From Planctomycetia bacterium (GTDB lineage: Bacteria > Planctomycetota > Planctomycetia > Gemmatales > Gemmataceae), in assembly GCA_005772955.1 (NCBI GenBank), contig SXID01000056.1:1-64000 (forward strand): a DNA stretch of 64,000 bases, in the 5' to 3' direction. Below the pieces are notes generated by a model. That model made no database searches. It saw only the letters and a program-made list of their open reading frames with translations, and had not been told where the DNA came from. Each line of letters starts with the position of its first letter. The first letter of the stretch is position 1. This document shows positions 9,186-18,307 of the stretch, one piece after another. The translations under genes were made by a program, and so were the position numbers.

Positions 9186-10583
9186 TTACTTCTTCCCGTC
9201 TTTGAACTGCGCGCGGAGTTGCTTCAGGGCAGAGTCCACCAGCCGCTCGCCACCGCCTTCGGCGCAGCGGGCGCTGATCACTTCATACGCGCCCTGCGAA
9301 TACGCCACGCGGTTCGGAACGTAGCCGATGCTGCCGTTGGCGAGTTCCGCGATCATCGTCTGGCGGTACGGCGAGCCGCGCTTGATCTGAAGGCCCAACT
9401 CCACAAAGATTTCGCCTGGCAGACTGACCCACGCGAGGTCTTCGCCGAGTGAGATTACTTGCACTTCCACCTGATACGGTTTGCCGAGCCGCCCGGACAC
9501 GTCCACCGCTTTGAACGCCTGCACCTGATCGAGAAACTTCGGGACCGGCTTCACGCCCTTCTCGATGTCCAGGAGAACTTGCTTCGCCGCGGTTGCTTCA
9601 TCGGCCGTCACAGCGGGCAGCGCGAGTTCCACCATCTCGCTCGACACGCGAATCGCGCCGTCGGTGGGCTTCAGCACCTCGAAGGTGCGGAGCACTTCCG
9701 CCGCGAGCCGCGTCCCGATGCGCGCAGCTTCCCCATTACCTTTCTGCGGACGATCGCTCTCGACGTTGATGTGGTTGATGTCGCCACAGGTGCCAGTGGT
9801 GAACACCGTCACCACGTCGTCGCCCTTCGCGGCGGCGAGCGATTTCGACAGCGTGTACGGGTAATCGGCGGAGTAGTTGAGGCCGCCGACGGTGTCGAGG
9901 TGCATCGCGAAGTTCACGTACACCGCGATTGGCTTCGGGAGTTTGTCGTCGGTCTCGATGAACACAACCGGCACGCTCGAATCGGTCGGCCCGGCCGGGC
10001 GCACGATCTTCGGGTTCTTCTTGCCGGGGTTCCAGCCGATGGTGCCATCGGTCATGTGGAAGCGGCGGTTGAACGCGAGTCCTTCCTCTTTACCGGTGCC
10101 GAACGACACCTTCGCCGGCTTGCGTGCGACGTCGGCCTTCTTCACCGCGTCCGCGATCTTGCCGGGTAGTTCCGCGACGTAGTCCTTCGCGATTTTGCTC
10201 CCGCCACTCAGGACGTTGGTGAGCGGCGAACCGTCCCACAACACCGGGCCTGTGTGCGAGTGCGTCGCGGAGATCATCACGTGTGTTCCGGGAATCTTGG
10301 TCTGCTGCTCGATCAACTTGCGTGCCTCTTCGACCGTGCCCCGCCGGGTAGTGATGAGGTCGAGCGACACGATTGCAACCTTCGTGCCGTCCTTCTCGAA
10401 GACGAGCGCCTTGGCGAAGAGCGGGTCGTGCGTTCCCTCCGCGCCGCGAACGGAGTAGTAGCCGGCCATCGGGCAGCCCTTCGGCGGCGTGATGTCCACG
10501 GCCGAAGCGCCTGCGGAAAGCGGCCCAGCCAGGGAAGGAAGCGCGCATGCGATCGTGAGTGCGAGCGAAAGAAGAAGGCGCAT
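9186..10583 (-). CDS. Secreted neutral ceramidase-like (Ceramidase_alk N-domain) hydrolase
   Basis: A 465-residue protein with a signal peptide (MRLLLSLALTIACALPSLAG). The following SAGASAVDITPPKGCPMAGYY and the metal-binding SATHSHTGP are typical of the N-terminal domain of neutral/alkaline non-lysosomal ceramidases (PF04734); later FAMHLDTVGG and SLPGEIFVELG fit as well. The family uses zinc to hydrolyse amide or related bonds, but planctomycete members, which are abundant, are not proven ceramidases. The start at 10583 is chosen because it begins the signal peptide; the frame extends upstream through a repeat. A family C inverted repeat lies in the leader region. The gene is in the same direction as the PQQ-propeller gene at 10707. 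Confidence 0.8.
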   Translation of the reverse strand: MRLLLSLALTIACALPSLAGPLSAGASAVDITPPKGCPMAGYYSVRGAEGTHDPLFAKALVFEKDGTKVAIVSLDLITTRRGTVEEARKLIEQQTKIPGTHVMISATHSHTGPVLWDGSPLTNVLSGGSKIAKDYVAELPGKIADAVKKADVARKPAKVSFGTGKEEGLAFNRRFHMTDGTIGWNPGKKNPKIVRPAGPTDSSVPVVFIETDDKLPKPIAVYVNFAMHLDTVGGLNYSADYPYTLSKSLAAAKGDDVVTVFTTGTCGDINHINVESDRPQKGNGEAARIGTRLAAEVLRTFEVLKPTDGAIRVSSEMVELALPAVTADEATAAKQVLLDIEKGVKPVPKFLDQVQAFKAVDVSGRLGKPYQVEVQVISLGEDLAWVSLPGEIFVELGLQIKRGSPYRQTMIAELANGSIGYVPNRVAYSQGAYEVISARCAEGGGERLVDSALKQLRAQFKDGKK

Positions 10584-10595
10584 GGGGTGTAGCCT

Positions 10596-10690
10596 CAAGG
10601 CGAGCGGGGGGCGTAAGTCCCCTGTTGAGAGTGAAGCACCACGAAGGCAATAATACAAACAGGGGGCTTACGCCCCCCGCTCGCCCTCAA
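10596..10690. repeat. Long inverted repeat, family C
   Basis: AAGGCGAGCGGGGGGCGTAAG near 10598 pairs with CTTACGCCCCCCGCTCGCC near 10687, with a spacer of about 40 bases. A related copy is at 52848-52930. It lies between the PQQ-propeller gene and the ceramidase-like gene and would be transcribed in the leader of the latter. Confidence 0.85.
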
Positions 10691-10706
10691 ACGTTCGCGT
10701 TCCGCG

Positions 10707-12101
10707 TCACTCCGTTGCGAGTGAGTAGCACGCGAGTTCCTTGTCGTTGCGGACGAACACACACTTGTTCGCGAACGCGGGGTGCGTCCACAGCACCTTG
10801 CGGCCGAACGCGGCCCCGGTTGGGTCGAGCAACTTCGCCCGGCTCACCTCGACATACTCTTTTGGCGTCAGACGCGCGATGATCAACTCGCCGGTCTCCG
10901 CGAACAGGAAATAGCGGTCGCCGTTCTTCACCACGAACGCGGTGCCGCTCCCTGCACCTTTGAAGTCCTCCGCTTCTTCCTTGCCGATCACCGGCTTGTG
11001 CGTGAACCAGAGCTTCTTGCCGGTTTCCAGGTCCACCGCGCGCAACATGCCGGGTTGATCGACGCCGTAGATCGTGCCCGCGTCCACGAACGGCGTCATG
11101 TTCACCGGGTGCAGCCCGCGGTTCTTTGGCGCCTTCTCGCCCTTGTCCTTGTCCTTGCCGACGAGTTCAGTCCACAGCACCGAGGCGTTCGGTTTGTCCC
11201 GGTCCAGTTTCAGAACCGAGCACGCGCCGATGCCGCCCGCGAACAGGCGGTCGCCGTCTTGACGCGGCCCCATGATGGACATGCCGTACCTCGGCACCAA
11301 CGCGACGGTCCAGTACAGGTTGCCCGTAAGCGGATCGAGAGCGTTGATCGCGGAGGAATGCCAGATCACGACCTGATCGACGCCACCGGCACGGATGAGC
11401 GTGGGCGGGCTGTAACCCGGTTCGCGAGCATCGAGCGCCTTCCACTTCTCGGCACCGGTGTCCTTGTCAAACGCAACCGCCGTTGCCTTCTCGCCACCAA
11501 CGAGGCAGATGACCAGGTTCTTGTACACGAGTGGGTGACCGCAGAAGCCCCAGAGCGGCGTCTTCGCGCTGTAGTTGTTCACGAAGTTCTTCGACCAGAT
11601 CACTTTGCCGGTATCGGCGTTCAAGCAGTACAGGTCGCCCATCGCGCCGAGCGTGTATACCTTCCCACCGCTCACGGTGGGCGTGCAGCGCGGCCCGACC
11701 GGGTAACTGATCTGGTACGTGCAGTCGTACCCGTGCTTCCACAGTTCCTTGCCGCTCTTCGCATCGAAACACAGCACGCGCTCGGTGCTGGCAACCTTCT
11801 GCTTGGTGTCGAACGGGTCGTCCGGGTTCTTCGCACCCTTCGCGAGTACGCGATCGACGACGTACACCTTGCCACCGGCCACCGCGGGACCGGCGTAGCC
11901 GGCGGAGACGGGCACCTTCCAGACTTCCTTCGGACCCTTCGCGGGGAGCTTTTCCAGAATGCCGGTTTCGGCCCACACGCCGTCGCGGTTCGGTCCCATC
12001 CACTGCGGCCAGTCGTCTCCTTTGGCGAGCGGGGGAGTGGAGAGCCACCCGGACGCGACGAGAACGATGGCACCGACAGCAAGTGGTGCGAAGCGGGTCA
12101 T
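10707..12101 (-). CDS. Secreted PQQ-type beta-propeller protein
   Basis: This 464-residue protein has a signal peptide ([20 protein letters not shown]) and a [17 protein letters not shown] motif, the usual entry to planctomycete PQQ-like (BamB/quinoprotein) propellers. Blades contain [38 protein letters not shown] and similar AxxGxxxW motifs. Such proteins are numerous in planctomycetes; most lack a proven quinone or reaction and may be scaffolds or outer-surface proteins. GGAG eight bases before the ATG at 12101 decides the start. It precedes the ceramidase-like gene on the same strand and is divergent from the sulfatase gene. Confidence 0.88.
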   Translation of the reverse strand: MTRFAPLAVGAIVLVASGWLSTPPLAKGDDWPQWMGPNRDGVWAETGILEKLPAKGPKEVWKVPVSAGYAGPAVAGGKVYVVDRVLAKGAKNPDDPFDTKQKVASTERVLCFDAKSGKELWKHGYDCTYQISYPVGPRCTPTVSGGKVYTLGAMGDLYCLNADTGKVIWSKNFVNNYSAKTPLWGFCGHPLVYKNLVICLVGGEKATAVAFDKDTGAEKWKALDAREPGYSPPTLIRAGGVDQVVIWHSSAINALDPLTGNLYWTVALVPRYGMSIMGPRQDGDRLFAGGIGACSVLKLDRDKPNASVLWTELVGKDKDKGEKAPKNRGLHPVNMTPFVDAGTIYGVDQPGMLRAVDLETGKKLWFTHKPVIGKEEAEDFKGAGSGTAFVVKNGDRYFLFAETGELIIARLTPKEYVEVSRAKLLDPTGAAFGRKVLWTHPAFANKCVFVRNDKELACYSLATE

Positions 12102-12212
12102 GCAATTCTCCAGACGGGCTACGCGAGTGCCTTCAGGAATGATACCGAAAGCGCACGCGGGGCTTACAACCGGTGCTGGCAAACGATCTTCGAGCGGGGT
12201 ATCGTGTGCGCC

Positions 12213-14843
12213 ATGAAACCCACACTCCTCTCTCTCGCGTCGCTTCTGTTCCTCGCCTCATGCGCGCGCGCGGCGGACACACCGAACGTCGTGCTGATCT
12301 TCACCGACGATCAAGGCTACGGTGATGTCGGCTGCTTCGGCGCGAAGGGGTTTTCGACACCGAACCTCGACAAACTCGCGAAGCAAGGCGTCAAGTTAAC
12401 CGACTTCCACAGCTCGCAGCCGGTGTGTTCCGCGAGCCGCGCCTCACTCATGACGGGCTGTTACGCGAACCGCATCGGCATCCACGGCGCGCTCGGGCCG
12501 AACTCGCGTCACGGCATCCACAGCGACGAAACGACCCTTGCCGAGGTGTGCAAGTCGAAGGGCTACGCAACCGGCATGGTCGGGAAGTGGCACCTCGGCC
12601 ACCATCCGCAGTTCCTCCCCACTCGCCACGGCTTCGATTCGTACTTCGGACTGCCGTACTCCAACGACATGTGGCCGCACCACCCGGAGGCCAAGAAAGG
12701 CACCTATCCGAAGTTGCCGTTGTTCGAGAACGAGAAAATCATCGACGCGGACGTGACACCGGAAGACCAGCCGAAGCTTACGACGCAGTACACCGAGCGC
12801 GCGGTGAAGTTCATCGCCGATAACAAAGCGCGCCCGTTCTTCTTGTACCTGGCGCACTCGATGCCGCACGTCCCGTTGTTCGTGAGTGACAAGTTCAAAG
12901 GCAAGAGCAAGTCCGGGCTGCACGGCGACGTGATGATGGAAATCGACTGGTCGGTAGGCGAGATCCTCAAGGCGCTCGACGTCCACAAACTCGCGGACAA
13001 CACGCTGATCATCTTCACGTGTGACAACGGCCCGTGGCTCAGTTACGGGAACCACGCGGGCACTGCGGGCGCGCTGCGCGAGGGCAAGGGAACCGTGTGG
13101 GAAGGCGGCGTGCGGGTGCCGTTCATCGCGCGCTTACCGGGGAAGATTCCCGCGGACTCCGAGTGTCACATTCCCGCGATGATGATCGACATCCTGCCCA
13201 CAGTGGCGAAGCTCATCGGCGCCGAACTGCCGAAGCACAAGATCGACGGCAAGGACATCTTCCCGCTGCTCGCGAGCGCCCCAGACGCGACCTTCGCGCA
13301 CGACGCCTACTTCCACTACTACGCCACGAACGAACTACAAGCAGTGCGCACCAGCAAGTGGAAGTTGATGCTTCCGCACACGTACCGCACGATGGAGGGT
13401 CAGGCGCCTGGCAAGGACGGTACACCGGGCAAGTACAAGCTGGTGAAGATCGAGAAGCCCGAGCTTTACAACTTGCTGAAAGACCCCGGTGAATCGAAGA
13501 ACGTCGCGGACGCGAACCTCGACGTTATGAAGCAACTCCTCGCGCTCGCGGAGCGGGCGCGCGAAGACATGGGCGATTCGCTCACCAAGCGCACCGGGAA
13601 GGGAGTAAGGGAACCGGGACGGTTGCCACCGGAAGAGAAGAAACCTCTCCCCCCCTCCCCTAAGAAGGGAGGGGGAGAAAATCCGGCTCCCCCTCCCTTC
13701 TTAGGGGAGGGGGCTGGGGGGAGAGGTTCTTTCCACACCTCCGAACTCGTCTTCCCGCTTCACAAGCAGCACAACCACGCGCCCGGCATCGTCGAGTGCC
13801 CCAACGGTGACCTGCTCGTGTCGTGGTATCGCGGCAGCGGCGAGCGATCCGCCGATGATGTCGCCGTGTACGCCGCCCGCAAGAAAGCGAAAGAGGAGAA
13901 GTGGAGCGACGCGTTCCTGATGGCCGACACGCCGGGCTTCCCGGACTGCAACACCGCGATGTGGATCGACAAGGAAGACAAACTCTGGCTGTTCTGGCCG
14001 GTCATCCTCGCAAACTCGTGGGAATCGTGCCTCACACACTACCGCACGTCATCGGACTACCAGAAGGACGGCGCGCCGAAGTGGTCGTGGCAGGGGAATA
14101 TCCCGCTCAAGCCAAAAGACTTCGAGGAGGTGATGCTCCGCGAGTTCGGCGCCTGGAAGAAGCAAATCCGCGACGCGACCAAGCTCCCGGTTACACTCAG
14201 CGACGAACTCGTGAAGAAGCGCGTCGGCGACAAACTGCTCTCGCGCCTCGGCTGGCAACCGCGTTGCAAGCCAACCGAGTTGAAATCCGGGCGCATCTTG
14301 CTGCCTCTGTACTCGGACACGTACTCCGCGGGCCTCATGGCGATCAGCGACGACAACGGCAAGACCTGGACCGCGTCGCAACCGCTCGCGGGGTTCGGGA
14401 GCATTCAGCCGTCGGTGCTCGAACGCAAGGACGGCACGCTGGTCGCGTACATGCGCGAGAACGGCGCGTTCAAGACGATTCGCGTTTCGGAATCGAAGGA
14501 CAAGGGCGAAACGTGGGGCACGGTCACGTCGAGCGAGTTGCTAAATCCCGGAAGCGGCCTCGACGCGGTGCGCCTCGCGAGCGGCAACTGGCTGCTCGTT
14601 TACAACGACACCGTGAAGGGCCGCAACAGCCTCGCGGTGTCGCTCTCCGACGACGAGGGCAAAACCTGGAAGTGGACGCGCCACCTGGAGAAGCAGGAGA
14701 GCGGTTCGTACCACTACCCGGCGGTGATCCAGGCGAAGGACGGCGGCATCCACGCGGTGTACAGCTACTTCGTCGCGGGTGGCAAGAGCATGAAACACGC
14801 CCGCTTCAACGAAGCGTGGGTGAAGGAAGGCGACCCGAAGTGA
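12213..14843 (+). CDS. Sulfatase-sialidase fusion, joined by a palindromic repeat
   Basis: A protein of 876 residues. Residues 1-21 are a signal peptide with a lipobox-like LASC. Residues 23-465 are a type I sulfatase: [11 protein letters not shown] metal ligands and CSASR at 72-76, where Cys72 would be converted to formylglycine; GKWHLGH and CDNGP follow. Residues 508-876 form a BNR sialidase with Asp-boxes [16 protein letters not shown] and SDDEGKTW. The two parts meet at residues 476-506, which are encoded entirely by a nested GC-rich palindrome ([12 protein letters not shown]... [14 protein letters not shown]). The sialidase half has no signal peptide of its own. Together it could remove sulfate and then a sugar from a sulfated glycan; this is inference. 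The start has no strong Shine-Dalgarno, but the signal peptide fixes it. Confidence 0.88.
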   Translation: MKPTLLSLASLLFLASCARAADTPNVVLIFTDDQGYGDVGCFGAKGFSTPNLDKLAKQGVKLTDFHSSQPVCSASRASLMTGCYANRIGIHGALGPNSRHGIHSDETTLAEVCKSKGYATGMVGKWHLGHHPQFLPTRHGFDSYFGLPYSNDMWPHHPEAKKGTYPKLPLFENEKIIDADVTPEDQPKLTTQYTERAVKFIADNKARPFFLYLAHSMPHVPLFVSDKFKGKSKSGLHGDVMMEIDWSVGEILKALDVHKLADNTLIIFTCDNGPWLSYGNHAGTAGALREGKGTVWEGGVRVPFIARLPGKIPADSECHIPAMMIDILPTVAKLIGAELPKHKIDGKDIFPLLASAPDATFAHDAYFHYYATNELQAVRTSKWKLMLPHTYRTMEGQAPGKDGTPGKYKLVKIEKPELYNLLKDPGESKNVADANLDVMKQLLALAERAREDMGDSLTKRTGKGVREPGRLPPEEKKPLPPSPKKGGGENPAPPPFLGEGAGGRGSFHTSELVFPLHKQHNHAPGIVECPNGDLLVSWYRGSGERSADDVAVYAARKKAKEEKWSDAFLMADTPGFPDCNTAMWIDKEDKLWLFWPVILANSWESCLTHYRTSSDYQKDGAPKWSWQGNIPLKPKDFEEVMLREFGAWKKQIRDATKLPVTLSDELVKKRVGDKLLSRLGWQPRCKPTELKSGRILLPLYSDTYSAGLMAISDDNGKTWTASQPLAGFGSIQPSVLERKDGTLVAYMRENGAFKTIRVSESKDKGETWGTVTSSELLNPGSGLDAVRLASGNWLLVYNDTVKGRNSLAVSLSDDEGKTWKWTRHLEKQESGSYHYPAVIQAKDGGIHAVYSYFVAGGKSMKHARFNEAWVKEGDPK
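13640..13731. repeat. Nested GC-rich palindrome inside sulfatase-sialidase gene
   Basis: The left half AAACCTCTCC..., the right half ending GGGGAGAGGTTCT. Each half contains a hairpin around CTAAGAAG or CTTCTTAG, and the halves are complementary to each other. It is read in frame at the junction of two domains. The right half is translated [14 protein letters not shown], the same peptide as in the copies at 26157 and 53482. Confidence 0.9.
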
Positions 14844-14952
14844 CGGCACTCATTTGCCCGTCGTAGCCCTCAATCGATCAAGCTTTCTGGTGCGATTTAC
14901 CCGCACCACAAGTTACCATAACGGGTATCCGATATCCTCCCGGAGCGCTGCC

Positions 14953-16233
14953 ATGTCCGCGACTCGTCGTCAGTTCCTTGCCACGTCCGCACTCACGCTG
15001 TCCGCGGCTTCGTACAACCGCGCCGCCGACAAAGCGAACGAGAAGGTTCGCGTTGCCATCATGGGACTGCGCGTGCGTGGCAAGCAACTCGCGCCGCCGT
15101 TCGCCGCGACACCCGGTGTCGAGATCGCGTACCTCGTCGATCCCGACCCCGCGATGGTGAAAGGCGCGCTCGACGCGCTCAAGAACCCGGACCCGGCACC
15201 GAAGGTCGAGACCGACATTCGCAAGGTGCTTGAGGACAAGTCGGTGACGGCGGTGGTGGTGTCGGCCCCGGACCACTGGCACGCGCTCGCGACCGTGTGG
15301 GCGGCCGAACGCGGCAAGCACGTGTATTGCGAGAAACCGGTTTCGCACAACCTGAACGAAGGCAAGCGGATGGTCGCGGCGGCACGCAAGTACAAGGTGG
15401 TGATACAGGCCGGCACGCAGCGCCGGAGCCAACCGAGCGTGATCGCGGCCCGCGAATACGTGCAGTCGGGCAAGCTCGGAAAGGTCGCGTTCGCGCGAGC
15501 GTGGATCGCGGGCGCGCGGCCCAACATCGGATTCACAAAGCCCGAAGCGGCACCGAAGGGCGTCGATTACGACCTGTGGCTCGGGCCGGCGTCCGGTGAG
15601 TTCACCAAGAACCGATTCCACTACAACTGGCACTGGTTCTGGGATCTCGGCACCGGCGAAATCGGCAACAACGGAATCCACGGGCTTGATGTCGTTCGCT
15701 ACGTGCTTCAACTCGAAGCGCCGGTGAAGGTGAGTTGCGCCGGCGGCAAGTACCACTACGACGACGAACAGCAAACCCCGGACACGCAGATCGCGACGTT
15801 CGACTTCGCGGGCGGCCCCGGCGGCGCGGCCGGTTGCACCGTGCTGTGGGAACATCGCGTGTGGGAGAAGAAGGGGCAAGGCCCAGAAGGGCAGTCCTAC
15901 GGCATCTCGATTCACGGCGATAAGGGGACGCTGTTGTTCGATGGTGACACGTGGAAGGTGCGCGGCGGCGACGACGCGGCCGAGAAGCCAAAGGGCGACA
16001 TGGTCGGCCTCCATATCCGCAACTTCATCGACGCGATTCGCGGGGACGCGAAGCTAAACGCGGAGATCGAGGAAGGGCACAAGAGCACGCGGTTGTGTCA
16101 CCTCGGCAACATCGCGTATCGCACCGGGAAGGTTCTGAAGTTTGACGCGAAGACCGAAACGACCGACTCGCCGGAGGCCAACAAACTCCTGAGCCGCGAG
16201 TACCGCAAGGGCTTCGAGTTGCCCGCGGTGTAA
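14953..16233 (+). CDS. Gfo/Idh/MocA-family oxidoreductase with Tat signal
   Basis: A protein of 426 residues with a Tat leader (MSATRRQFLATSALTLSAAS). The Rossmann domain VAIMGLRVRGKQLA and the NAD-side lysine in CEKPVSHN are typical of the glucose-fructose oxidoreductase/inositol dehydrogenase family. HYNWHWFWDLGTGEIGNNGIH in the C-domain is the usual planctomycete pattern. It probably oxidises or epimerises a sugar in the periplasm with a tightly bound nicotinamide cofactor; the substrate is unknown. The ATG at 14953 starts the Tat signal and follows GGAG by eight bases. It may be co-transcribed with the sulfatase-sialidase gene 109 bases upstream, fitting glycan catabolism. Confidence 0.9.
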   Translation: MSATRRQFLATSALTLSAASYNRAADKANEKVRVAIMGLRVRGKQLAPPFAATPGVEIAYLVDPDPAMVKGALDALKNPDPAPKVETDIRKVLEDKSVTAVVVSAPDHWHALATVWAAERGKHVYCEKPVSHNLNEGKRMVAAARKYKVVIQAGTQRRSQPSVIAAREYVQSGKLGKVAFARAWIAGARPNIGFTKPEAAPKGVDYDLWLGPASGEFTKNRFHYNWHWFWDLGTGEIGNNGIHGLDVVRYVLQLEAPVKVSCAGGKYHYDDEQQTPDTQIATFDFAGGPGGAAGCTVLWEHRVWEKKGQGPEGQSYGISIHGDKGTLLFDGDTWKVRGGDDAAEKPKGDMVGLHIRNFIDAIRGDAKLNAEIEEGHKSTRLCHLGNIAYRTGKVLKFDAKTETTDSPEANKLLSREYRKGFELPAV

Positions 16234-16237
16234 AAGC

Positions 16238-16270
16238 AACCTACCCCCTTCCTGAAGGAAAGGGGAGCAA
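16238..16270. repeat. Solo left half of the nested GC-rich palindrome
   Basis: AACCTACCCCCTTCCTGAAGGAAAGGGGAGCAAA matches the left half of the complete copy at 17320-17442 (AACCTAC...CTGAAGGG...GGGGAGCAAAA). No matching right half follows. It starts five bases after the stop codon of the Gfo/Idh/MocA gene. Confidence 0.7.
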
Positions 16271-16285
16271 AGCAAAGAACGGCGA

Positions 16286-16318
16286 GGAGCGACGCTCCGG
16301 CCCGGCCGCAAGGCCGGG
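16286..16318. terminator. GC hairpins between convergent genes
   Basis: GGAGC-GAC-GCTCC at 16286-16298 and CCCGGCC-GCAA-GGCCGGG at 16301-16318 lie between the Gfo/Idh/MocA gene and the convergent ABC ATPase gene. There is no T-run, so intrinsic termination is only a guess; they could also be part of a degenerate repeat. Confidence 0.4.
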
Positions 16319-16350
16319 GGTGTTGGGCACCCCGCCGCTTACCCCCGACC

Positions 16351-17046
16351 TTACGGTCCGGGTTCGTCCGGCTTCACAGCACCGGCTTCCAGTCGGAACA
16401 CCACGTCCGCGAGGCGCTCCGCTTCGGTGCGGTTGTGCGTCACGTGCAGCACGGTCACTTCGCGCGTGTCGCGCAACCGGGCCAGCATTGATACGAGGTG
16501 GTCGCGGGTGGCGTCATCGAGCGACGCGAGCGGTTCGTCAAGCAACAACACCGGCGGGCGGCTCGCGAGCGCCCGACCGAGCGCGACGCGATGCTTCTCG
16601 CCACCGCTCAGGAAATGCGGTTTGCGGTCCATCAAGTGCGCGACTTCGAGCCACTCCGCGAGTTCCGCGACGCGAGTCGCAACATTGGCGGAAGCGTCCC
16701 CGCGAACCGCGAGCGCGAAGCCAATGTTGTCGCGCACGGTCATCGTGGAGAACAGCACGCCGTCTTGCGGCACGTAGCCAACGTGACGCGCCGCGGGGCG
16801 CAGAAGCGTCACGTCGCGGCCCGCGAGGACGATCGTTCCATTCTCCAGTTTGCGCAGACCCGCGACCGCTTCGAGAACGGTGGTTTTGCCGCACCCGCTC
16901 TTGCCCATCAGCATCGCGTACCGGCCTTGTGGGACGGCGAGCGACACGCCGCCGAGCGTGAACTTCCCTTGCCGAACGGATAGGTTCTGAATGTCGATCA
17001 CGCGACTGTTGTAGGGCGCGTGAACCTTCGCGCCGGCACACTCCAT
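16351..17046 (-). CDS. ABC transporter ATP-binding protein
   Basis: A 231-residue ATPase subunit. Walker A GKSGCGKT near residue 48, Q-loop VPQDGVLF, signature LSGGEKHR, Walker B VLLLDEPLASLD and switch VTHNR are all intact. The length and motif style resemble import ATPases of the molybdate/spermidine/iron group (for example ModC without its regulatory C-domain). No permease or binding protein is next to it, so the substrate cannot be told. The ATG at 17046 is taken; only a weak AAAGAA lies before it. The C-terminus ends soon after the H-loop. It converges on the Gfo/Idh/MocA gene. Confidence 0.85.
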   Translation of the reverse strand: MECAGAKVHAPYNSRVIDIQNLSVRQGKFTLGGVSLAVPQGRYAMLMGKSGCGKTTVLEAVAGLRKLENGTIVLAGRDVTLLRPAARHVGYVPQDGVLFSTMTVRDNIGFALAVRGDASANVATRVAELAEWLEVAHLMDRKPHFLSGGEKHRVALGRALASRPPVLLLDEPLASLDDATRDHLVSMLARLRDTREVTVLHVTHNRTEAERLADVVFRLEAGAVKPDEPGP

Positions 17047-17048
17047 TT

Positions 17049-17201
17049 CTTTGCGCGTGGTTTTATCTGAGGCTCCGCGAGCGCAACGGCGATCGCGTGA
17101 AGCGCGTACCGGAGCGCGTCTGGGAGCGGCTGTTCGACAAACTCGACGTGCCGACGTTGGCGGAATGCCACCAAGTCGAATATTTGGTGGGCAATCTCTG
17201 A
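17049..17201 (+). pseudogene. Possible 3' remnant of an unknown gene
   Basis: Without a start codon, the plus strand here reads WFYLRLRERNGDR, then VKRVPERVWERLF, then DKLDVPTLAECHQVEYLVGNL and a TGA at 17199-17201. The composition is protein-like and unlike chance translation of GC-rich DNA. I do not recognise the family. It lies just upstream of the divergent ABC ATPase gene and may be a leftover of a deleted gene. Confidence 0.3.
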
Positions 17202-17208
17202 TGGTCTT

Positions 17209-17228
17209 TCGCCGCAAGCGGCGAAACC
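17209..17228. repeat. Small hairpin, CCGCAAGCGG type
   Basis: TTTCGCCGCAAGCGGCGAAA is a perfect hairpin with a CAAG loop. The same CCGCAAGCGGCG core occurs twice at 60977-61030. It directly follows, on the minus strand, the stop of the remnant at 17229-17317. Confidence 0.7.
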
Positions 17229-17317
17229 TCACTTCTTTCCAATCGCCTTGAACCGGATCGTCACCTCATGCGGGTTGCCGTCGGTCAGCACCTTGTTGAA
17301 CAGCCCCTTCAGCGGAA
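17229..17317 (-). pseudogene. C-terminal remnant of a minus-strand gene cut by a palindromic element
   Basis: The minus strand reads FPLKGLFNKVLTDGNPHEV then TIRFKAIGKK and a TGA stop, a natural-looking protein end. Upstream the frame runs straight into the palindromic element at 17320-17442 and continues only into sequence without recognisable protein character. No start codon belongs to it. It may be the 3' end of an interrupted gene; a second protein-like fragment on the same strand lies at 20640-20752. Confidence 0.4.
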
Positions 17318-17319
17318 AG

Positions 17320-17442
17320 AACCTACCCCCCAACCCCCTCCCTGAAGGGAAGGGGAGCAAAACCCTTGCACTTCGCTTGTGCTCAACGGCACGCCCAACT
17401 CCTACTCCCCTTCCCTTCAGGGAGGGGGTTGGGGGGTAGGTT
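17320..17442. repeat. Complete nested GC-rich palindrome, intergenic
   Basis: Outer ends AACCTAC and GTAGGTT pair; inside are two hairpins, CCCTCCCTGAAGGGAAGGGG and CCCCTTCCCTTCAGGGAGGG, separated by about 47 bases of unrelated sequence. This copy shows the full architecture outside a gene. It separates a minus-strand gene remnant from the sigma factor region. Confidence 0.9.
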
Positions 17443-17629
17443 CTGCAATTCGTATCGACGGGAATGTTACGTTGCGAAGGGCGGCCGGACGAGAGCCGGC
17501 ATCGCAACCGCGACCCGCATTCGTAAAATGTCCCGCACTGGTAGCCGGCACTCATTTCTCGACCTTCACCTGGGCCGGGCGCGTAAGTCGTCGCCCGTGG
17601 AACCGGTATCACCCACTGGAACGCCCCGT

Positions 17630-18241
17630 ATGGCCGAACCTCCGCTGACACGCGTCACGCTGCTGACCCGTCTGAAAGACGGGCGCGACGCCGACGCGTG
17701 GCGCGAGTTCGTCCAACTTTACGGCCCGGTCGTATACCAGTTCGCGCGTAATCGCGGGTTGCAGGACGCCGACGCCGCTGACCTCATGCAAGACGTGATG
17801 CGGAGCGTTGCCCGCAACGCCCACCGCATGGAGTACGACCCGAAACGCGGCACCTTTCGCGGCTGGCTGTACACGGTCACGCGGAACAAGATTTACAACT
17901 TTCTCAGCAGCCAGCGGAACCGCCCTCGCGGCACCGGCGACACGGACGCGCAAGAGCGGCTCGACGCCACGCCCGCCCGCGAGGAAGAAGGCCCGGACGC
18001 TGACTGGGAAAAAGAATACCAGCGCCGCTTGAGTGCCCGCGCCATGGAATTTGTGAAGGGCGAGTTCCAGCCGAACACGTGGTCCGCGTTCTGGCAAACC
18101 GCAGTGGAAGGAAAAAGTGCCGCGGAGGTCGGCATCGCGCTGAAGATGAGCGCCGGGGCCGTGTATGTCGCCAAGAGCCGCGTCCTCGCGCGATTGCGAG
18201 ACGAAGTACAGAAGATGATGAGTGAAGAGGACCAAACGTAG
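17630..18241 (+). CDS. ECF-type RNA polymerase sigma factor
   Basis: A protein of 203 residues. Region 2 is at about 20-90 (WREFVQLYGPVVYQFARNRGLQ..DADDL-like ADAADLMQDVM, then FRGWLYTVTRNK), and region 4 is at about 140-195 (helix-turn-helix SAAEVGIALKMSAGAVYVAKSRVLARL). The spacing is that of extracytoplasmic-function sigma-70 factors. In planctomycetes, ECF groups encoded beside Ser/Thr kinases with zinc-finger N-termini are known, and this gene is followed 66 bases later by exactly such a kinase. The ATG at 17630 is preferred; an in-frame ATG at 17528 would add a tail unlike the family. The TAG stop begins a long inverted repeat. Confidence 0.88.
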   Translation: MAEPPLTRVTLLTRLKDGRDADAWREFVQLYGPVVYQFARNRGLQDADAADLMQDVMRSVARNAHRMEYDPKRGTFRGWLYTVTRNKIYNFLSSQRNRPRGTGDTDAQERLDATPAREEEGPDADWEKEYQRRLSARAMEFVKGEFQPNTWSAFWQTAVEGKSAAEVGIALKMSAGAVYVAKSRVLARLRDEVQKMMSEEDQT

Positions 18242-18292
18242 CCGCGACCCGGAGGGGAGCGCGAACGTTCGCGCTCCCTCTGGGTCGCGGCT
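18239..18292. repeat. Inverted repeat between sigma factor and kinase genes
   Basis: TAGCCGCGACCCGGAGGGGA at 18239 pairs with the block ending GGGTCGCGGCTA at 18292. The left arm starts with the TAG stop codon of the sigma gene. It could weaken read-through or set the sigma/kinase ratio; no T-run follows. Confidence 0.85.
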
Positions 18293-18307
18293 AACCGAGT
18301 GAAACTT

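Noticed and set aside
10782-12212. Continuous plus-strand frame extending the sulfatase gene far upstream
   Set aside because: It is antisense to the PQQ-propeller gene. The sulfatase signal peptide at 12213 marks the true start.
13640-13731. Frameshift or assembly artefact at the sulfatase-sialidase joint
   Set aside because: The frame is continuous and the sequence is a complete copy of an element found elsewhere in the window, including in another gene, so an artefact is unlikely.
17528-17630. Longer start for the ECF sigma factor at 17528
   Set aside because: The added 34 residues have no similarity to the sigma fold, and the region before 17630 contains remnants and repeats; ATG 17630 gives the usual length.
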